Shown here piece after piece: positions 17,250-25,402 of a DNA stretch of 64,000 nt. Origin of the DNA: Amycolatopsis keratiniphila subsp. keratiniphila. GTDB lineage: Bacteria; Actinomycetota; Actinomycetes; Mycobacteriales; Pseudonocardiaceae. The DNA lies in contig NZ_LQMT02000007.1 in assembly GCF_001620365.2 (NCBI RefSeq), forward strand, positions 519,680 through 583,679, written 5' to 3'. The position numbers and the translations under genes are program-made. The notes under the pieces were generated by a model. It had not been told where the DNA came from. It made no database searches and saw nothing but the letters and a program-made list of their open reading frames with translations. Within the stretch, counting starts at the first letter, position 1; each line of letters opens with the position of its first letter.

Positions 17250-17420
17250 TGTCCACAAGGGACACATCGCGTCGATCGGGCATCCAATTGATACCTTTAT
17301 GTCCGTTTCCGGACGGGGTCGTGAGTGATAATGCGGGTTAGAACCACCCAAATCACTCACGACCCCTGCGCAAAGTGGCCAAATCGGGCATTTTGCCGCA
17401 GAATGTGTCCCTTGTGGACA
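17250..17420. repeat. 18-bp perfect inverted repeat pair enclosing a second hairpin
   Basis: TGTCCACAAGGGACACAT (17250-17267) recurs inverted as ATGTGTCCCTTGTGGACA (17403-17420), 135 bases apart. No coding frame lies between them. The interval contains the separate 15-bp hairpin at 17315-17366. It looks like a small non-coding repeat element or MITE-like remnant. Confidence 0.7.
17315..17366. repeat. 15-bp perfect inverted repeat (GTCGTGAGTGAT type)
   Basis: GGGGTCGTGAGTGAT (17315-17329) pairs with ATCACTCACGACCCC (17352-17366) around a 22-base loop. The loop itself contains GGTT/AACC pairing. The element is nested inside the larger inverted repeat. Confidence 0.75.
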
Positions 17421-17530
17421 GTCAAGAGCGCCAGGTCTCTGTGGTGAGCATGCTCTCGCCACCAAACTCCTGAACGCGCTCGCCGTGGCGCGACAACGGA
17501 GTTCGCCGTGACCGTGCGGACGGCTTCGAG

Positions 17531-18001
17531 TCAGCTCCTCAGCTTCGTCACGGTCCACAACGCGGTACCCGCACGGCAGACCCGCAGTCCGACTGCCTCG
17601 GCCTGGCCGCCGCTGTTGTGCAGGCAGAGACCGGTCGACACGTTGGTGAAGTACTTGTTCGTAGTGGAAGACGTCCGCCAGTCGCTGGCATTGACCTCGC
17701 AGGACCCGGCGAACACCGACGACGTTCCGGCGGCGAGGCACAGCCCGCTCGCCTTGTTCTTGAACTTCCCGGGAGCGTAGTTGTTCCACTTCTGTTTGTT
17801 GTTCCGGTCTTGGCAAACGTGCGTGTACACACTGCCCGCCGAATTGGAGTCCAAACAGCGCTGAACCCCCGCCGCGAATCTGATCCAGAACAGCGACTCT
17901 GCCTGTGTCGACGCGGTGGCGGCCCCAGGCACCGCGGTGAACAGCACTGCCGCGGAAGCGGTGATCGCCCCGATTCTGGCCAGCATTCCCCTACGTGTCA
18001 T
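17531..18001 (-). CDS. Secreted ricin-type beta-trefoil lectin domain protein
   Basis: The 156-residue protein begins MTRRGMLARIG with a signal peptide ending near residue 30 (ATASTQA). The mature chain carries ricin-B repeats: RCLDSNSAGSVYTHVCQ, NNKQKWNNY (the QxW motif), GLCLAAGTSS and GLCLHNSGGQAEAVGLRVC. Such domains bind carbohydrate outside the cell. It holds only about one trefoil and no catalytic domain. AAGGAG lies upstream of ATG 18001; the frame extends further 5' but without a signal peptide at its start. Confidence 0.8.
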   Translation of the reverse strand: MTRRGMLARIGAITASAAVLFTAVPGAATASTQAESLFWIRFAAGVQRCLDSNSAGSVYTHVCQDRNNKQKWNNYAPGKFKNKASGLCLAAGTSSVFAGSCEVNASDWRTSSTTNKYFTNVSTGLCLHNSGGQAEAVGLRVCRAGTALWTVTKLRS

Positions 18002-18270
18002 GACGATTCTCCTTGCAGTCGGATAAGTTCGCGCGAATTCACCATGTCTGATGTTCCGAAATACTCGGCCCCCCGAACTGAATTCGACGTTAGCGCCTAC
18101 GCGCACGATTGTGCAAATCGCCCACCGAAAGCACTCCAACGGAGGTATGCCCGATCACGCAACACGACGATTCGTCCACCTTCGGCCGAAAGTGTGAACC
18201 GCACCGCAAGACGGGAGCTGGGTGTTACATTGCCCACGGGGAGTGTCACTCGGGGCGGGGAGGACGTGCT

Positions 18271-18579
18271 GTGGGGTTCGAGGTCGATGTCGCGGACATC
18301 AGCAACGCGGCAGGCAAGCTCGCCGCCGGGAAGCCGCCGACGCTCACTCCCGGCGGCGCGCCGAACGTCGGTGCCACCCATCGGGCCGCCGGGTTCGCGG
18401 GAGACTACGACGTCTGGCTGCTGACCCGGCAGGAGGATTTGGCGGCCTCGCAGCAGCAGGTCACCAGCCTGGTCGAAGCCATCCAGGCCGCCGCGAAGAG
18501 TTACGACGGCACAGACTCCGCCGCGCGCGACATCTTCCTGAAGGCACTGGACAAAGGCTTCGAAGGGATCGACCGGTGA
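18271..18579 (+). CDS. WXG100/EspC-like type VII secretion substrate
   Basis: The 102-residue helical protein (MGFEVDVADISNAAGKLAAG...) has a long central helix region (RQEDLAASQQQVTSLVEAIQAAAKSY) and no signal peptide, as in ESX-secretion small partners. GTG 18271 has GGGGAGGA upstream. Its stop overlaps the next gene's GTG (GTGA). Small WXG-like proteins encoded directly before a large toxin-like protein usually act as its secretion partner. No ESX machinery is in this window. Confidence 0.65.
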   Translation: MGFEVDVADISNAAGKLAAGKPPTLTPGGAPNVGATHRAAGFAGDYDVWLLTRQEDLAASQQQVTSLVEAIQAAAKSYDGTDSAARDIFLKALDKGFEGIDR

Positions 18580-19895
18580 GCTCGGTCTTCGACAAGATCC
18601 GCCGGCTCCACGACCAGGTGGCGAAAGGCGCCACGACGGAACTGGACGACCGGGCGCGTGCGTGCCGGGCCACCAAGGAAGCCGTGCTGGACGCCAAATC
18701 GCTGGTCGAGGCGGTGCGCGTTCAGCTCGCCGAGGGCTGGCAAGGCGGAGCCGGCGAGTCGGCGCTCGCCTCGCTGACGGATTTCAAGAAGAACCGCGAC
18801 GACCAGGCCCAGGACCTCGAAGAGTCCGCGAAGTCGTTCGAGGTGGTCCGCGACGCGCTGGCCAAGGCACAAGGCGACGCACGCAGTCACCTCGCGGACG
18901 CCGAATCCCTGCGGCAGAAGCTGGACGGCGTCTGGAACGACCTCTCGCACGGCAAGGGCAACATCGTCTTCGCCTGGGCACAGGACAAGGCGATCAAGGC
19001 GCAGGCCCTCGTCGTGCTCGCCGATCTGGAGCGCATCATCCTCGGCTACGACGCGGTCCTGCTCGCCGAAGGGCTGAAACTGCGGAACAAGACGGGCCAG
19101 GTGTGGGAACTCGCAGGCTCCGGAAAGCGGAACCTCGCCGAGATCGCCGCGATCATGCTGCGCGAGATCCCGGGCTTCGCCGAGCTGGTCAAGAACGACC
19201 CGAGACTCAAGGCCGCCCTGCTGACCGGTGACTGGGAACTGCTCCTGCAGAACCGCGAGATCGCGCAGAAGATCTACGACTACCTCGGCTTCAAGTACGT
19301 CGCGGACGGCGACTACTACACCACCGGCGAACACTCGGTGCAGAGTTTCCTCGGCTGGCACGACTTGTACGACAAGCTCGAAAGGCTCATCGGCGCGAAC
19401 CTCGACAAGACCGGCGACGACGGTGACAACATGGAGTTCACCGACCCGAAGACCGGCAGGCAATACCGGCTGGAATTGTGGAAGGGCGGCTACGGATTCG
19501 GCGGCGCGTACGGCGGCGAAGTCGGGTTCTACACCCGCGAACCCGGGTCCTCGGACCCGTCCGGCTACTTCAACGCCGCTCAGGGCGACGACCAGATCAA
19601 GGTGACCCAGACGATCTACGACAAGGAGACCGGCAAGGTCTACTTCACCAACGACGGCCAAGGAGCCGACGGAAGCGACAAGAAACACTTCTGGAACCTG
19701 GCGATCCGCACCGACCCGGACGTCAACCCGAGCCAGCTGGCCCAGCGCGCCACGATCGAGGTGCGGGACGTCGGCCTGCGCGACCAGCTCTACGACGAGA
19801 TGACCCGGTGGGCGGCCGCGCACCGCGACCAGCGACTCACCGTCACCAAGACGACCGACGACCCACCGGCTCTGACCTACACCTGGGAGAAGTGA
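18576..19895 (+). CDS. Type VII-associated protein with WXG-like N-terminus and DUF4474-like C-terminus
   Basis: The 439-residue protein begins SSVFDKIRRLHDQVAKGATT and has a helical N-terminal half of about 130 residues, including EGWQGGAGESAL, a W-x-G turn. A linker follows, then a C-terminal domain from about residue 270 with MEFTDPKTGRQYRLELWKGG, YGFGGAYGGEVGFYTREPG and KKHFWNLAIRTDP. This matches the DUF4474 pattern found in secreted polymorphic-toxin-like proteins. It is coupled to the preceding small partner. The effector role is inferred. Confidence 0.65.
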   Translation: MSSVFDKIRRLHDQVAKGATTELDDRARACRATKEAVLDAKSLVEAVRVQLAEGWQGGAGESALASLTDFKKNRDDQAQDLEESAKSFEVVRDALAKAQGDARSHLADAESLRQKLDGVWNDLSHGKGNIVFAWAQDKAIKAQALVVLADLERIILGYDAVLLAEGLKLRNKTGQVWELAGSGKRNLAEIAAIMLREIPGFAELVKNDPRLKAALLTGDWELLLQNREIAQKIYDYLGFKYVADGDYYTTGEHSVQSFLGWHDLYDKLERLIGANLDKTGDDGDNMEFTDPKTGRQYRLELWKGGYGFGGAYGGEVGFYTREPGSSDPSGYFNAAQGDDQIKVTQTIYDKETGKVYFTNDGQGADGSDKKHFWNLAIRTDPDVNPSQLAQRATIEVRDVGLRDQLYDEMTRWAAAHRDQRLTVTKTTDDPPALTYTWEK

Positions 19896-19902
19896 GCCAC
19901 GG

Positions 19903-20139
19903 TCAGATCAGGGACTCCCGCTTGAACTCCCATGGCTCGTCGTCACCGTTCCGCCGCGGGCTCTCGGTTTCCCGCAGCCCGGTGAACACCCCGTCGACGT
20001 CGATCAGTCCGGCGACCTCGTCGGCGACACGCCGGCCGTGGCGCTCTTCGATGTCTTCGAGCCCCTCGCGCAGGGCGGTGGTCGCGGCGTTCCTGGCCGT
20101 GGTCCGCAACGCACGGGCCAGCTGCTCCGGGTCACTCAT
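19903..20139 (-). CDS. Small hypothetical protein, convergent with the type VII effector-like gene
   Basis: The 78-residue charged, helical protein starts MSDPEQLARALRTTARNA and ends EPWEFKRESLI. ATG 20139 has GTGGGG and a TAGAGT -10-like hexamer upstream. Its stop is seven bases from the stop of the DUF4474-like gene on the other strand. It could be an immunity protein by position, but opposite orientation makes that doubtful. Confidence 0.5.
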   Translation of the reverse strand: MSDPEQLARALRTTARNAATTALREGLEDIEERHGRRVADEVAGLIDVDGVFTGLRETESPRRNGDDEPWEFKRESLI

Positions 20140-20149
20140 GAACCCCACT

Positions 20150-20986
20150 CTAGGCGTCGACCGGACTCCGGCGTTCGAGAAAGACGGTGTCCAGCCACGC
20201 GCCGTCGCGCCGGGCGATGCGTTCGCGGATGCCGACGGTGCGGTAGCCGGCACTCTGATGCAGGGCGATGGACGCGCGGTTGTCGGTGAAGATCGACGTC
20301 TGCAGTGTCCAGAGGCCTGCCGCGTCGGCTTCCGTGACTTGCTTGTGCATCAAGGCCTTACCCACACCACGGCCACGGTGGCTTTCCGCGGTGTAGACGG
20401 AAGTCTCGGCGACCCCCCGGTAGCACTCGCGCTCCGAAACCGGCACGGCGGCCGTCCAGCCGACGACCTCGCCGCCGATTTCGGCGACCCACCGGTGACC
20501 GGGCAGCCATTTCGCGTCGAGGGCTTCCCTGCTGGGAACCTCGGTTTCGAACGTGGCGATCCCGGTGGCGATCCCTTCACCGTAGATCCGGCGGACCGAG
20601 TCCCAGTCGTGGTCGCGCAGCGCACGGACGATGACGTCTTCGGGCAGGTTTTCCGGGCAGCACGGACGCGGCGCGAGCAGGCCCATCACGGCATCGGCGG
20701 CATGCGGTAGCCCACTGCAGCAGGCCTGGTTGATCGTCACGACCGTGGCCGTGCCCTCCTTGCGCAGGTGCAGAAAGCCGACCTCGGCCAGCTTTCGCAC
20801 GTGGTGGGAGCACGTCGACTGGCTGGTTCCGAGGATCTCCGTGAGCGCGCCGACGGTGAGGCCACGGGGCGACGTCGCGACCGCGTGCAGAAGTTTGACG
20901 CGCATGGGCTCGGCCAGACAGGCGAACCAGCCGGCGTAGGTCGCGGCTTCACGCTCGGGCAGGAGAACGGGCACAACCGTGGTCAT
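20150..20986 (-). CDS. ArsR-type repressor fused to an ArsN-like GNAT acetyltransferase
   Basis: The 278-residue protein has an N-terminal ArsR winged helix (about 15-100: CLAEPMRVKLLHAVATSPRG, SQSTCSHHVRKLAEVGFL). A Cys-rich linker (NQACCSGLP...RPCCPE) follows, typical of As(III)-sensing sites in actinobacterial ArsR. From about residue 115 comes a GNAT domain like phosphinothricin/arsinothricin acetyltransferases (VRALRDHDWDSVRRIYGEGI, HRGRGVGKALMHKQV, SIALHQSAGYRTVG). The fusion would couple arsenic sensing with acetylation. Three operators lie in the divergent region before the flavoprotein gene. Confidence 0.88.
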   Translation of the reverse strand: MTTVVPVLLPEREAATYAGWFACLAEPMRVKLLHAVATSPRGLTVGALTEILGTSQSTCSHHVRKLAEVGFLHLRKEGTATVVTINQACCSGLPHAADAVMGLLAPRPCCPENLPEDVIVRALRDHDWDSVRRIYGEGIATGIATFETEVPSREALDAKWLPGHRWVAEIGGEVVGWTAAVPVSERECYRGVAETSVYTAESHRGRGVGKALMHKQVTEADAAGLWTLQTSIFTDNRASIALHQSAGYRTVGIRERIARRDGAWLDTVFLERRSPVDA

Positions 20987-20996
20987 GCCGCACAGT

Positions 20997-21067
20997 ATCG
21001 ACCAGAATCGATGGTTGCGTCAATCGATCCCGGTCGATACAGTCCGCTTCAATCGAGACAGATCGAT
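20997..21067. promoter_or_regulatory. Three ATCGA-N6-TCGAT operators between the ArsR-ArsN and ArsO-like genes
   Basis: ATCGA and TCGAT half-sites six bases apart occur at 20997-21012, 21023-21038 and 21052-21067. Copies begin 26 and 29 bases apart. The symmetric form is close to the usual ArsR operator architecture (ATCAA-N6-TTGAT), so they are probable binding sites for the fused repressor acting on both divergent genes. Confidence 0.8.
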
Positions 21068-21082
21068 GAAAGGGGCGTGGAG

Positions 21083-22402
21083 ATGAACGAGCTGCCTGTC
21101 GTGGTGATCGGAGCGGGCCCGGTGGGGCTGGCGGCGGCCGCCGAATTGGCCGAGCGCGGTGTCGAGCCGCTGGTGCTGGAACGCGGCGCCGGAGCGGGCG
21201 CGGGGGTGGCCGAGTGGAATCACGTGCGGTTGTTCTCGGCGTGGTCCGAGCTCGTCGCTCCGGCGGCAGGCCGGTTGCTGGAGGACACCGGCTGGACGCG
21301 GCCCGATGGCGACACGTATCCGACCGGTTCGGACTGGGCCGAGCGGTACCTGCGGCCGCTGGCCACGGCGCTCGCCGATCGGGTGCGCTTCGACGCCGAG
21401 GTGGTCGGTGTCGCGAGGCGGGGCCGGGATCGCGTCGTGGACAGTGGCCGCGACGAAGAGCCCTTCACCGTGCACGTCCGAACACCGGACGGTTCGGAAG
21501 AGCGGATCGCGGCACGGGCCGTCATCGACGCTTCGGGGACCTGGTCGACGCCGAACCCTCTTGGCGGGGAAGGACTTCCTGCCATCGGCGAAAGAGCCGC
21601 GACGGATCGGATCGTCTACCGCGTGCCGGATCTGGGCGACCCGGCGGTGCGGTCACGGTACTCGGGCGAACACGTGGTGGTCGCGGGGAGCGGGCACTCG
21701 GCACTGACCGCGCTGGTCGCGTTGTCCGGCCTCGCGAAGGACGCGCCGGATACGCGGATCAGCTGGGTGCTGCGCCGAGGTTCGGTCGGCAACGCCTTCG
21801 GCGGCGGCGACGCCGACCAGCTCCCGGCGCGGGGCGCGCTCGGCCTGCGGGCGCAGGCGGCGGTGAAGGCCGGGCTGATCACCGTCGTGACCGGGTTCCG
21901 CACAGAGGCCCTCGAACGCGACGACGCCGGCAGGCTCACCCTGATCTCCTCTGCCGGGCAACGGATCGAGCAGGTCGGCGAGGTCGTGACGCTGTCCGGA
22001 TTCCGGCCCGACCTGACCTGGTTGTCGGAACTCCGGCTGGAGCTGGACCCCGCACTGCAGGCGCCGGTCGCGCTCGCGCCGCTGATCGATCCGAACGTGC
22101 ATTCCTGTGGAACCGTCTACCCGCACGGCGCGAAGGAGCTCTCCCACCCGGAGAAGAACTTCTACCTGGCCGGGATGAAGAGCTACGGCAGGGCACCGAC
22201 GTTCCTCGCCATGACCGGCTACGAGCAGGTCCGCAGCATCGCCGCCGAACTCGCCGGCGACCACGAAGCGGCCGCGCGGGTCGAACTGCACATGGCGGAG
22301 ACCGGCGTGTGCGGTGGCGCCGGACTGTTCGACGAGCCGGGCGACGCGGCGTCCGGTGGATGCTGCGCTACGGCGGAGGCAGAGGTCCTGACGCTGTCAT
22401 GA
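21083..22402 (+). CDS. ArsO-like flavin-dependent oxidoreductase of the arsenic island
   Basis: The 439-residue protein opens with an FAD Rossmann motif (VVVIGAGPVGLAAAAELAERG, residues about 5-25). It has a second GSGHSALTAL NADPH-type motif near 205. A Cys-rich tail with GVCGGAGLF and GGCCATAEAE could bind metalloid. Flavoproteins of this kind (ArsO) occur in actinobacterial ars operons with acr3 and arsC; their reaction is not settled. The ATG at 21083 follows GTGGAG. Its end overlaps the convergent acr3 by six bases. Confidence 0.75.
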   Translation: MNELPVVVIGAGPVGLAAAAELAERGVEPLVLERGAGAGAGVAEWNHVRLFSAWSELVAPAAGRLLEDTGWTRPDGDTYPTGSDWAERYLRPLATALADRVRFDAEVVGVARRGRDRVVDSGRDEEPFTVHVRTPDGSEERIAARAVIDASGTWSTPNPLGGEGLPAIGERAATDRIVYRVPDLGDPAVRSRYSGEHVVVAGSGHSALTALVALSGLAKDAPDTRISWVLRRGSVGNAFGGGDADQLPARGALGLRAQAAVKAGLITVVTGFRTEALERDDAGRLTLISSAGQRIEQVGEVVTLSGFRPDLTWLSELRLELDPALQAPVALAPLIDPNVHSCGTVYPHGAKELSHPEKNFYLAGMKSYGRAPTFLAMTGYEQVRSIAAELAGDHEAAARVELHMAETGVCGGAGLFDEPGDAASGGCCATAEAEVLTLS

Positions 22403-23467
22403 CGGCGCTTTCGCGGTCCAGCGTCGCCGGAGCCGGAGACTCACGTACACCAGGGCCACCAGCACCGGCACCTCGATGAGCGGCCCGACGACCCCGGCGA
22501 GCGCCTGCCCCGATGTCACCCCGAAAACGCCGATCGCGACGGCGATCGCGAGTTCGAAATTGTTGCCCGCGGCGGTGAACGCCAGCGTCGTGGTGCGTTC
22601 GTAGGACAGCCCGGACGCCTTGCCCAGCAGGTAGCCACCGATCCACATGATCGCGAAGTAGGCCAGCAGCGGCAAGGCGATCCGGGCGACGTCCAGCGGC
22701 CGGGAGGTGATGGTGTCCCCTTGCAGGGCGAACAGGACCACGATGGTGAACAGCAGGCCGTACAGCGCGATCGGGCCGATCTTGGGCAGGAACGTGCCTT
22801 CGTACCAGTCGCGGCCCTTGCTGCGCTCACCGATGCGGCGGGAGAGGTAGCCGGCGGCGAGCGGGATGCCGAGGAAGATGACGACGCTGAGCGCGATCTC
22901 CCACGGCGAGAAGTCGATGCTCGAGGTGTCGAGACCGAGCCAGCCGGGCAGCAGGTCGAGGTAGAACCAGCCGAGCACGCCGAACATGATCACCTGGAAG
23001 ACCGAGTTCACCGCGACCAGCACCGCGGCGGCCTCGCGATCACCGCAGGCGAGGTCGTTCCAGATGATCACCATCGCGATGCACCGGGCGAGACCGACGA
23101 TGATCAGGCCGGTCCGGTACTCGGGCAGGTCCGGCAGCATCAGCCAGGCGAGCGCGAACATCAGTGCCGGGCCGAGAATCCAGTTCAGCACCAAGGAAAG
23201 CACCATCGTGCGCCGGTCCTTGGCCACCGCGCCGAGCCGGTCGTAACGGACCTTCGCCAGCACCGGGTACATCATCAGCAGCAGCCCGAGCGCGATCGGC
23301 AGCGAAACCTGCCCGATCTTCACCGCGTCCAGCGCCCTCTGCAGGCCGGGAACGATACTGCCCCACAAGAGCCCGATCACCATCGCGGCGATGATCCAAG
23401 CGGGCAGATAACGGTCCAGAAAGGACAGTCTGCGCAGGACATCGGGCTCGTCGGCGGTACGTGTCAC
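22397..23467 (-). CDS. acr3: Arsenite efflux permease Acr3
   Basis: The 356-residue protein has ten predicted membrane segments. It carries typical Acr3 motifs: FLDRYLPAWIIAAMVIG, LLMMYPVLAKVRYD, LNWILGPALMFALAW, GLARCIAMVIIWNDLACGD with the conserved Cys, and FTAAGNNFELAIAVAI. It exports As(III) from the cytoplasm. GTG 23467 has AGGAGG upstream. It follows arsC by 29 bases, forming an arsC-acr3 operon that is divergent from the second ArsR. Confidence 0.93.
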   Translation of the reverse strand: MTRTADEPDVLRRLSFLDRYLPAWIIAAMVIGLLWGSIVPGLQRALDAVKIGQVSLPIALGLLLMMYPVLAKVRYDRLGAVAKDRRTMVLSLVLNWILGPALMFALAWLMLPDLPEYRTGLIIVGLARCIAMVIIWNDLACGDREAAAVLVAVNSVFQVIMFGVLGWFYLDLLPGWLGLDTSSIDFSPWEIALSVVIFLGIPLAAGYLSRRIGERSKGRDWYEGTFLPKIGPIALYGLLFTIVVLFALQGDTITSRPLDVARIALPLLAYFAIMWIGGYLLGKASGLSYERTTTLAFTAAGNNFELAIAVAIGVFGVTSGQALAGVVGPLIEVPVLVALVYVSLRLRRRWTAKAPS

Positions 23468-23496
23468 GCTGGGGCCTCCTGGCTCCGGGAAGTCGT

Positions 23497-23901
23497 TCAG
23501 GCGTCGAGGATTTCGGCGACCAGGCCACGCACTCGGCGGTCGATCTCGTCCCGGATCGGACGGACGGCGTCCACGCCCTGCCCGGCCGGATCTTCCAGTG
23601 GCCAGTCGAGGTACCGCTTGCCGGGGAACACCGGGCAGGTGTCCCCGCAGCCCATGGTGATCACCACGTCGGAAACCGCCACGTCCTCGGTGGACAGCTT
23701 GCTCGGCACCTCGGCGGTGATGTCCAAGCCCCACTCCGCGAGCGCCGCGGCCGCGGCCGGGTTCACCATCTCGGCGGGCTCCGAACCGGCGGACCGGACG
23801 GCGACGCGGCCGAGCGAGTAGTGCCGCAGCAACGCGGCGGCCATCTGTGAGCGGCCGGCGTTGTGCACGCAGACGAACAACACCTCGGGCGTGCGGGTCA
23901 T
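23497..23901 (-). CDS. arsC: Arsenate reductase ArsC (low-molecular-weight phosphatase type)
   Basis: The 134-residue protein starts with LFVCVHNAGRSQMAAALL, the CX5R phosphatase loop (Cys11, Arg17). It has ITMGCGDTCPVFPGKRYLDW with the resolving Cys pair, and LEDPAGQ with the catalytic Asp. It reduces As(V) to As(III) for export by Acr3, probably with mycothiol/mycoredoxin or thioredoxin. It is first of the two-gene operon and is divergent from the arsR-type gene. Confidence 0.93.
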   Translation of the reverse strand: MTRTPEVLFVCVHNAGRSQMAAALLRHYSLGRVAVRSAGSEPAEMVNPAAAAALAEWGLDITAEVPSKLSTEDVAVSDVVITMGCGDTCPVFPGKRYLDWPLEDPAGQGVDAVRPIRDEIDRRVRGLVAEILDA

Positions 23902-23962
23902 CGGCGGAGTCCTCTCGGCGGTCGACTGGATCGAAGTCTACGGATCCAGATTCAAAGGCTTG

Positions 23963-23970
23963 CATCGATG
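23963..23970. promoter_or_regulatory. Candidate ArsR operator between arsC and the second arsR
   Basis: CATCGATG is an 8-base palindrome within TTGCATCGATGTTTGTCAAT in the divergent region. It shares the ATCGA core of the three sites at 21 kb, but the full N6-spaced form is not present, so assignment is tentative. Confidence 0.35.
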
Positions 23971-24028
23971 TTTGTCAATCCACCGGGTACGCTCGCCGTC
24001 GAAGGTCACTCGGACCGAGGAGGGGCAC

Positions 24029-24493
24029 GTGGCGACGGAGTACGGACGCGGCCGGAAGCCGGTGCCCATCACCCTGCTGATGGCCGAGCCCGCAGCGGTC
24101 ATCTCCCGGGACGGTGCCGAGCAGGCGGCGAAGTTGTTCAAGGCTCTCTCGGACCCGATCCGGATCCGGCTGCTGTCGCTGGTCCGGTACTCGCCCGGAG
24201 GCGAGGCCTGTTTCTGCGATCTCGCCGAAGAGTTCGACATGCCGCAGCCGTCGCTGAGTCATCATCTCCGCGTCCTGGTCGCGGCGGGCATCCTCGATCG
24301 GGAGCGACGCGGCACCTGGAGCTGGTACAGCGTCCTTCCCGAGTCACTTCGCTCCCTGGAGACGCTTCTGCGCGCCGGTGGCCCGCTGGCCGACCGGACC
24401 GCGCCGCTGCGATCGTCAGGCAGTCGTCAGGTTCAGAAGGCCGGTGAACCGGAAGAATATTCGAAGAAACGAGGCAATCCAGGAGAGCGATGA
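24029..24493 (+). CDS. arsR: ArsR/SmtB-family metalloid repressor with unusual C-terminal extension
   Basis: The 154-residue protein has the ArsR winged helix (AAKLFKALSDPIRIRLLSLV, PQPSLSHHLRVLVAAGIL). The inducer-binding helix is GEACFCDLAEEF, the Cys-x-Cys of the classic ELCVCDL motif. GTG 24029 has GAGGAGGGG upstream. The normal fold ends near residue 120; the remaining ~35 residues are encoded by the promoter region of the next gene and contain SSGSRQVQ, which recurs in the lipoprotein at 28 kb. The extension is therefore probably not selected as protein. Confidence 0.9.
   Translation: MATEYGRGRKPVPITLLMAEPAAVISRDGAEQAAKLFKALSDPIRIRLLSLVRYSPGGEACFCDLAEEFDMPQPSLSHHLRVLVAAGILDRERRGTWSWYSVLPESLRSLETLLRAGGPLADRTAPLRSSGSRQVQKAGEPEEYSKKRGNPGER
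24413..24460 (+). promoter_or_regulatory. Response-regulator-type direct repeat and promoter of the first three-helix-bundle gene
   Basis: TCGTCAGG occurs at 24413-24420 and 24424-24431, an 11-base period, followed after 23 bases by GAATAT (24455-24460) as a possible -10. The same arrangement with identical spacing lies at 28169-28216. Tandem half-sites at 11 bp are typical of OmpR/PhoB-type activators. The element lies inside the 3' end of the arsR frame. Confidence 0.65.
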
Positions 24494-24705
24494 GCGTAGG
24501 TACCCAGGAACCCGAGGGCATCGTCGAGGACGTGACAGTCTGGCTGACGAACGAGTTCTCGGCGAAGCTGTCGCCCGTGGCCGTCGGCGCCATCGTCCGC
24601 GCCACCCACCGCGACCTTCGGGAACAGATCGTCCCCGAGGCACTCGGTGAGATGCTTCATCGCCTCGCACGCGACCGCATCGCACGCCTGGTGCAGGTCC
24701 TTTGA
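24490..24705 (+). CDS. Three-helix-bundle dimerisation-domain protein (paralogue 1)
   Basis: The 71-residue protein (MSVGTQEPEGIVEDVTVWL..) matches the short helical family often found next to, or fused with, actinobacterial ArsC. Core: VTVWLTNEFSAKLSP, IVRATHRDLREQI, LGEMLHRLARDRIARL. It is paralogous to the protein at 28241-28462 (shared GEMLHRLAR, similar helix pattern). AGGAGAG precedes the ATG, which overlaps the arsR stop (ATGA). Its own stop overlaps the start of the HxlR-type gene (TGATG). Confidence 0.75.
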   Translation: MSVGTQEPEGIVEDVTVWLTNEFSAKLSPVAVGAIVRATHRDLREQIVPEALGEMLHRLARDRIARLVQVL

Positions 24706-25376
24706 TGCGTTACGCGCAACACTGCCCGATCGCGCTGGCTGCCGAGGTGATCGGGGAACCCTGGACCCTGCTGATCATCCGCGAACTGCTGCGCGGCAGC
24801 ACCTCGATCACCGACATCGCCGCCGGAGTGCCCGGAATGTCGGGCGGGCTGCTGGCCAAACGGCTTCGCAAGCTGGAGACGGCCGGCGTGGTGGAGCTTC
24901 GGCAGCGGGAAGCCGAATTGACCGAATCCGGCCGCGAGCTGGCCTCGGTCGTCGAGCCGCTCGGCAAGTGGGGAGCCCGACGGCTGCCACCGCCTCGGCA
25001 TGGTGATCTCGACCCGGCGCTGCTGCTGCGTGACATCTCCAGAGGCATCGACCGCACCACGCTGCCCGCGCGACCCGTCGCGATCCACTTCCGGTTCACC
25101 GAATCACGAGGCCCGCGGTGGTGGTGGCTGGTGCTCTCCCAGGAGCTGGCCGCGCCGACGTTCCACGACCCCAGGCTGCCGCGAGCGATGCGGATCGATT
25201 GCACGCTCGGCGCCCTCGCCGGGGTCTGGCTCGGGCACACCGATTGGCTGGACGCCCTGCGGGACGGGTCCATCGTGATCAGCGGGCCCCGTACCGCCGT
25301 GCGCCAAGCCATCGTCTGGATCGGCGCCTGCCCCTATTCCACCACCGGCAGCGGAGAGCCGACACTGTCCTCATAG
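24705..25376 (+). CDS. HxlR-family winged-helix transcriptional regulator
   Basis: The 223-residue protein begins MRYAQHCPIALAAEVIGEPWTLLIIRELLRGSTSITDIAAGVPGMS in outline, the standard HxlR start with Cys near residue 7. A wing (LLAKRLRKLETAGVVELRQ) follows. The C-terminal ~110 residues form an additional domain of unknown ligand (HFRFTESRGPRWWWLV, LAGVWLGHTDWLDALRDG). It is coupled to the preceding three-helix gene by a TGATG overlap. Confidence 0.85.
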   Translation: MRYAQHCPIALAAEVIGEPWTLLIIRELLRGSTSITDIAAGVPGMSGGLLAKRLRKLETAGVVELRQREAELTESGRELASVVEPLGKWGARRLPPPRHGDLDPALLLRDISRGIDRTTLPARPVAIHFRFTESRGPRWWWLVLSQELAAPTFHDPRLPRAMRIDCTLGALAGVWLGHTDWLDALRDGSIVISGPRTAVRQAIVWIGACPYSTTGSGEPTLSS

Positions 25377-25402
25377 GACTCGTGACGCCGCATACGGCCC
25401 CG

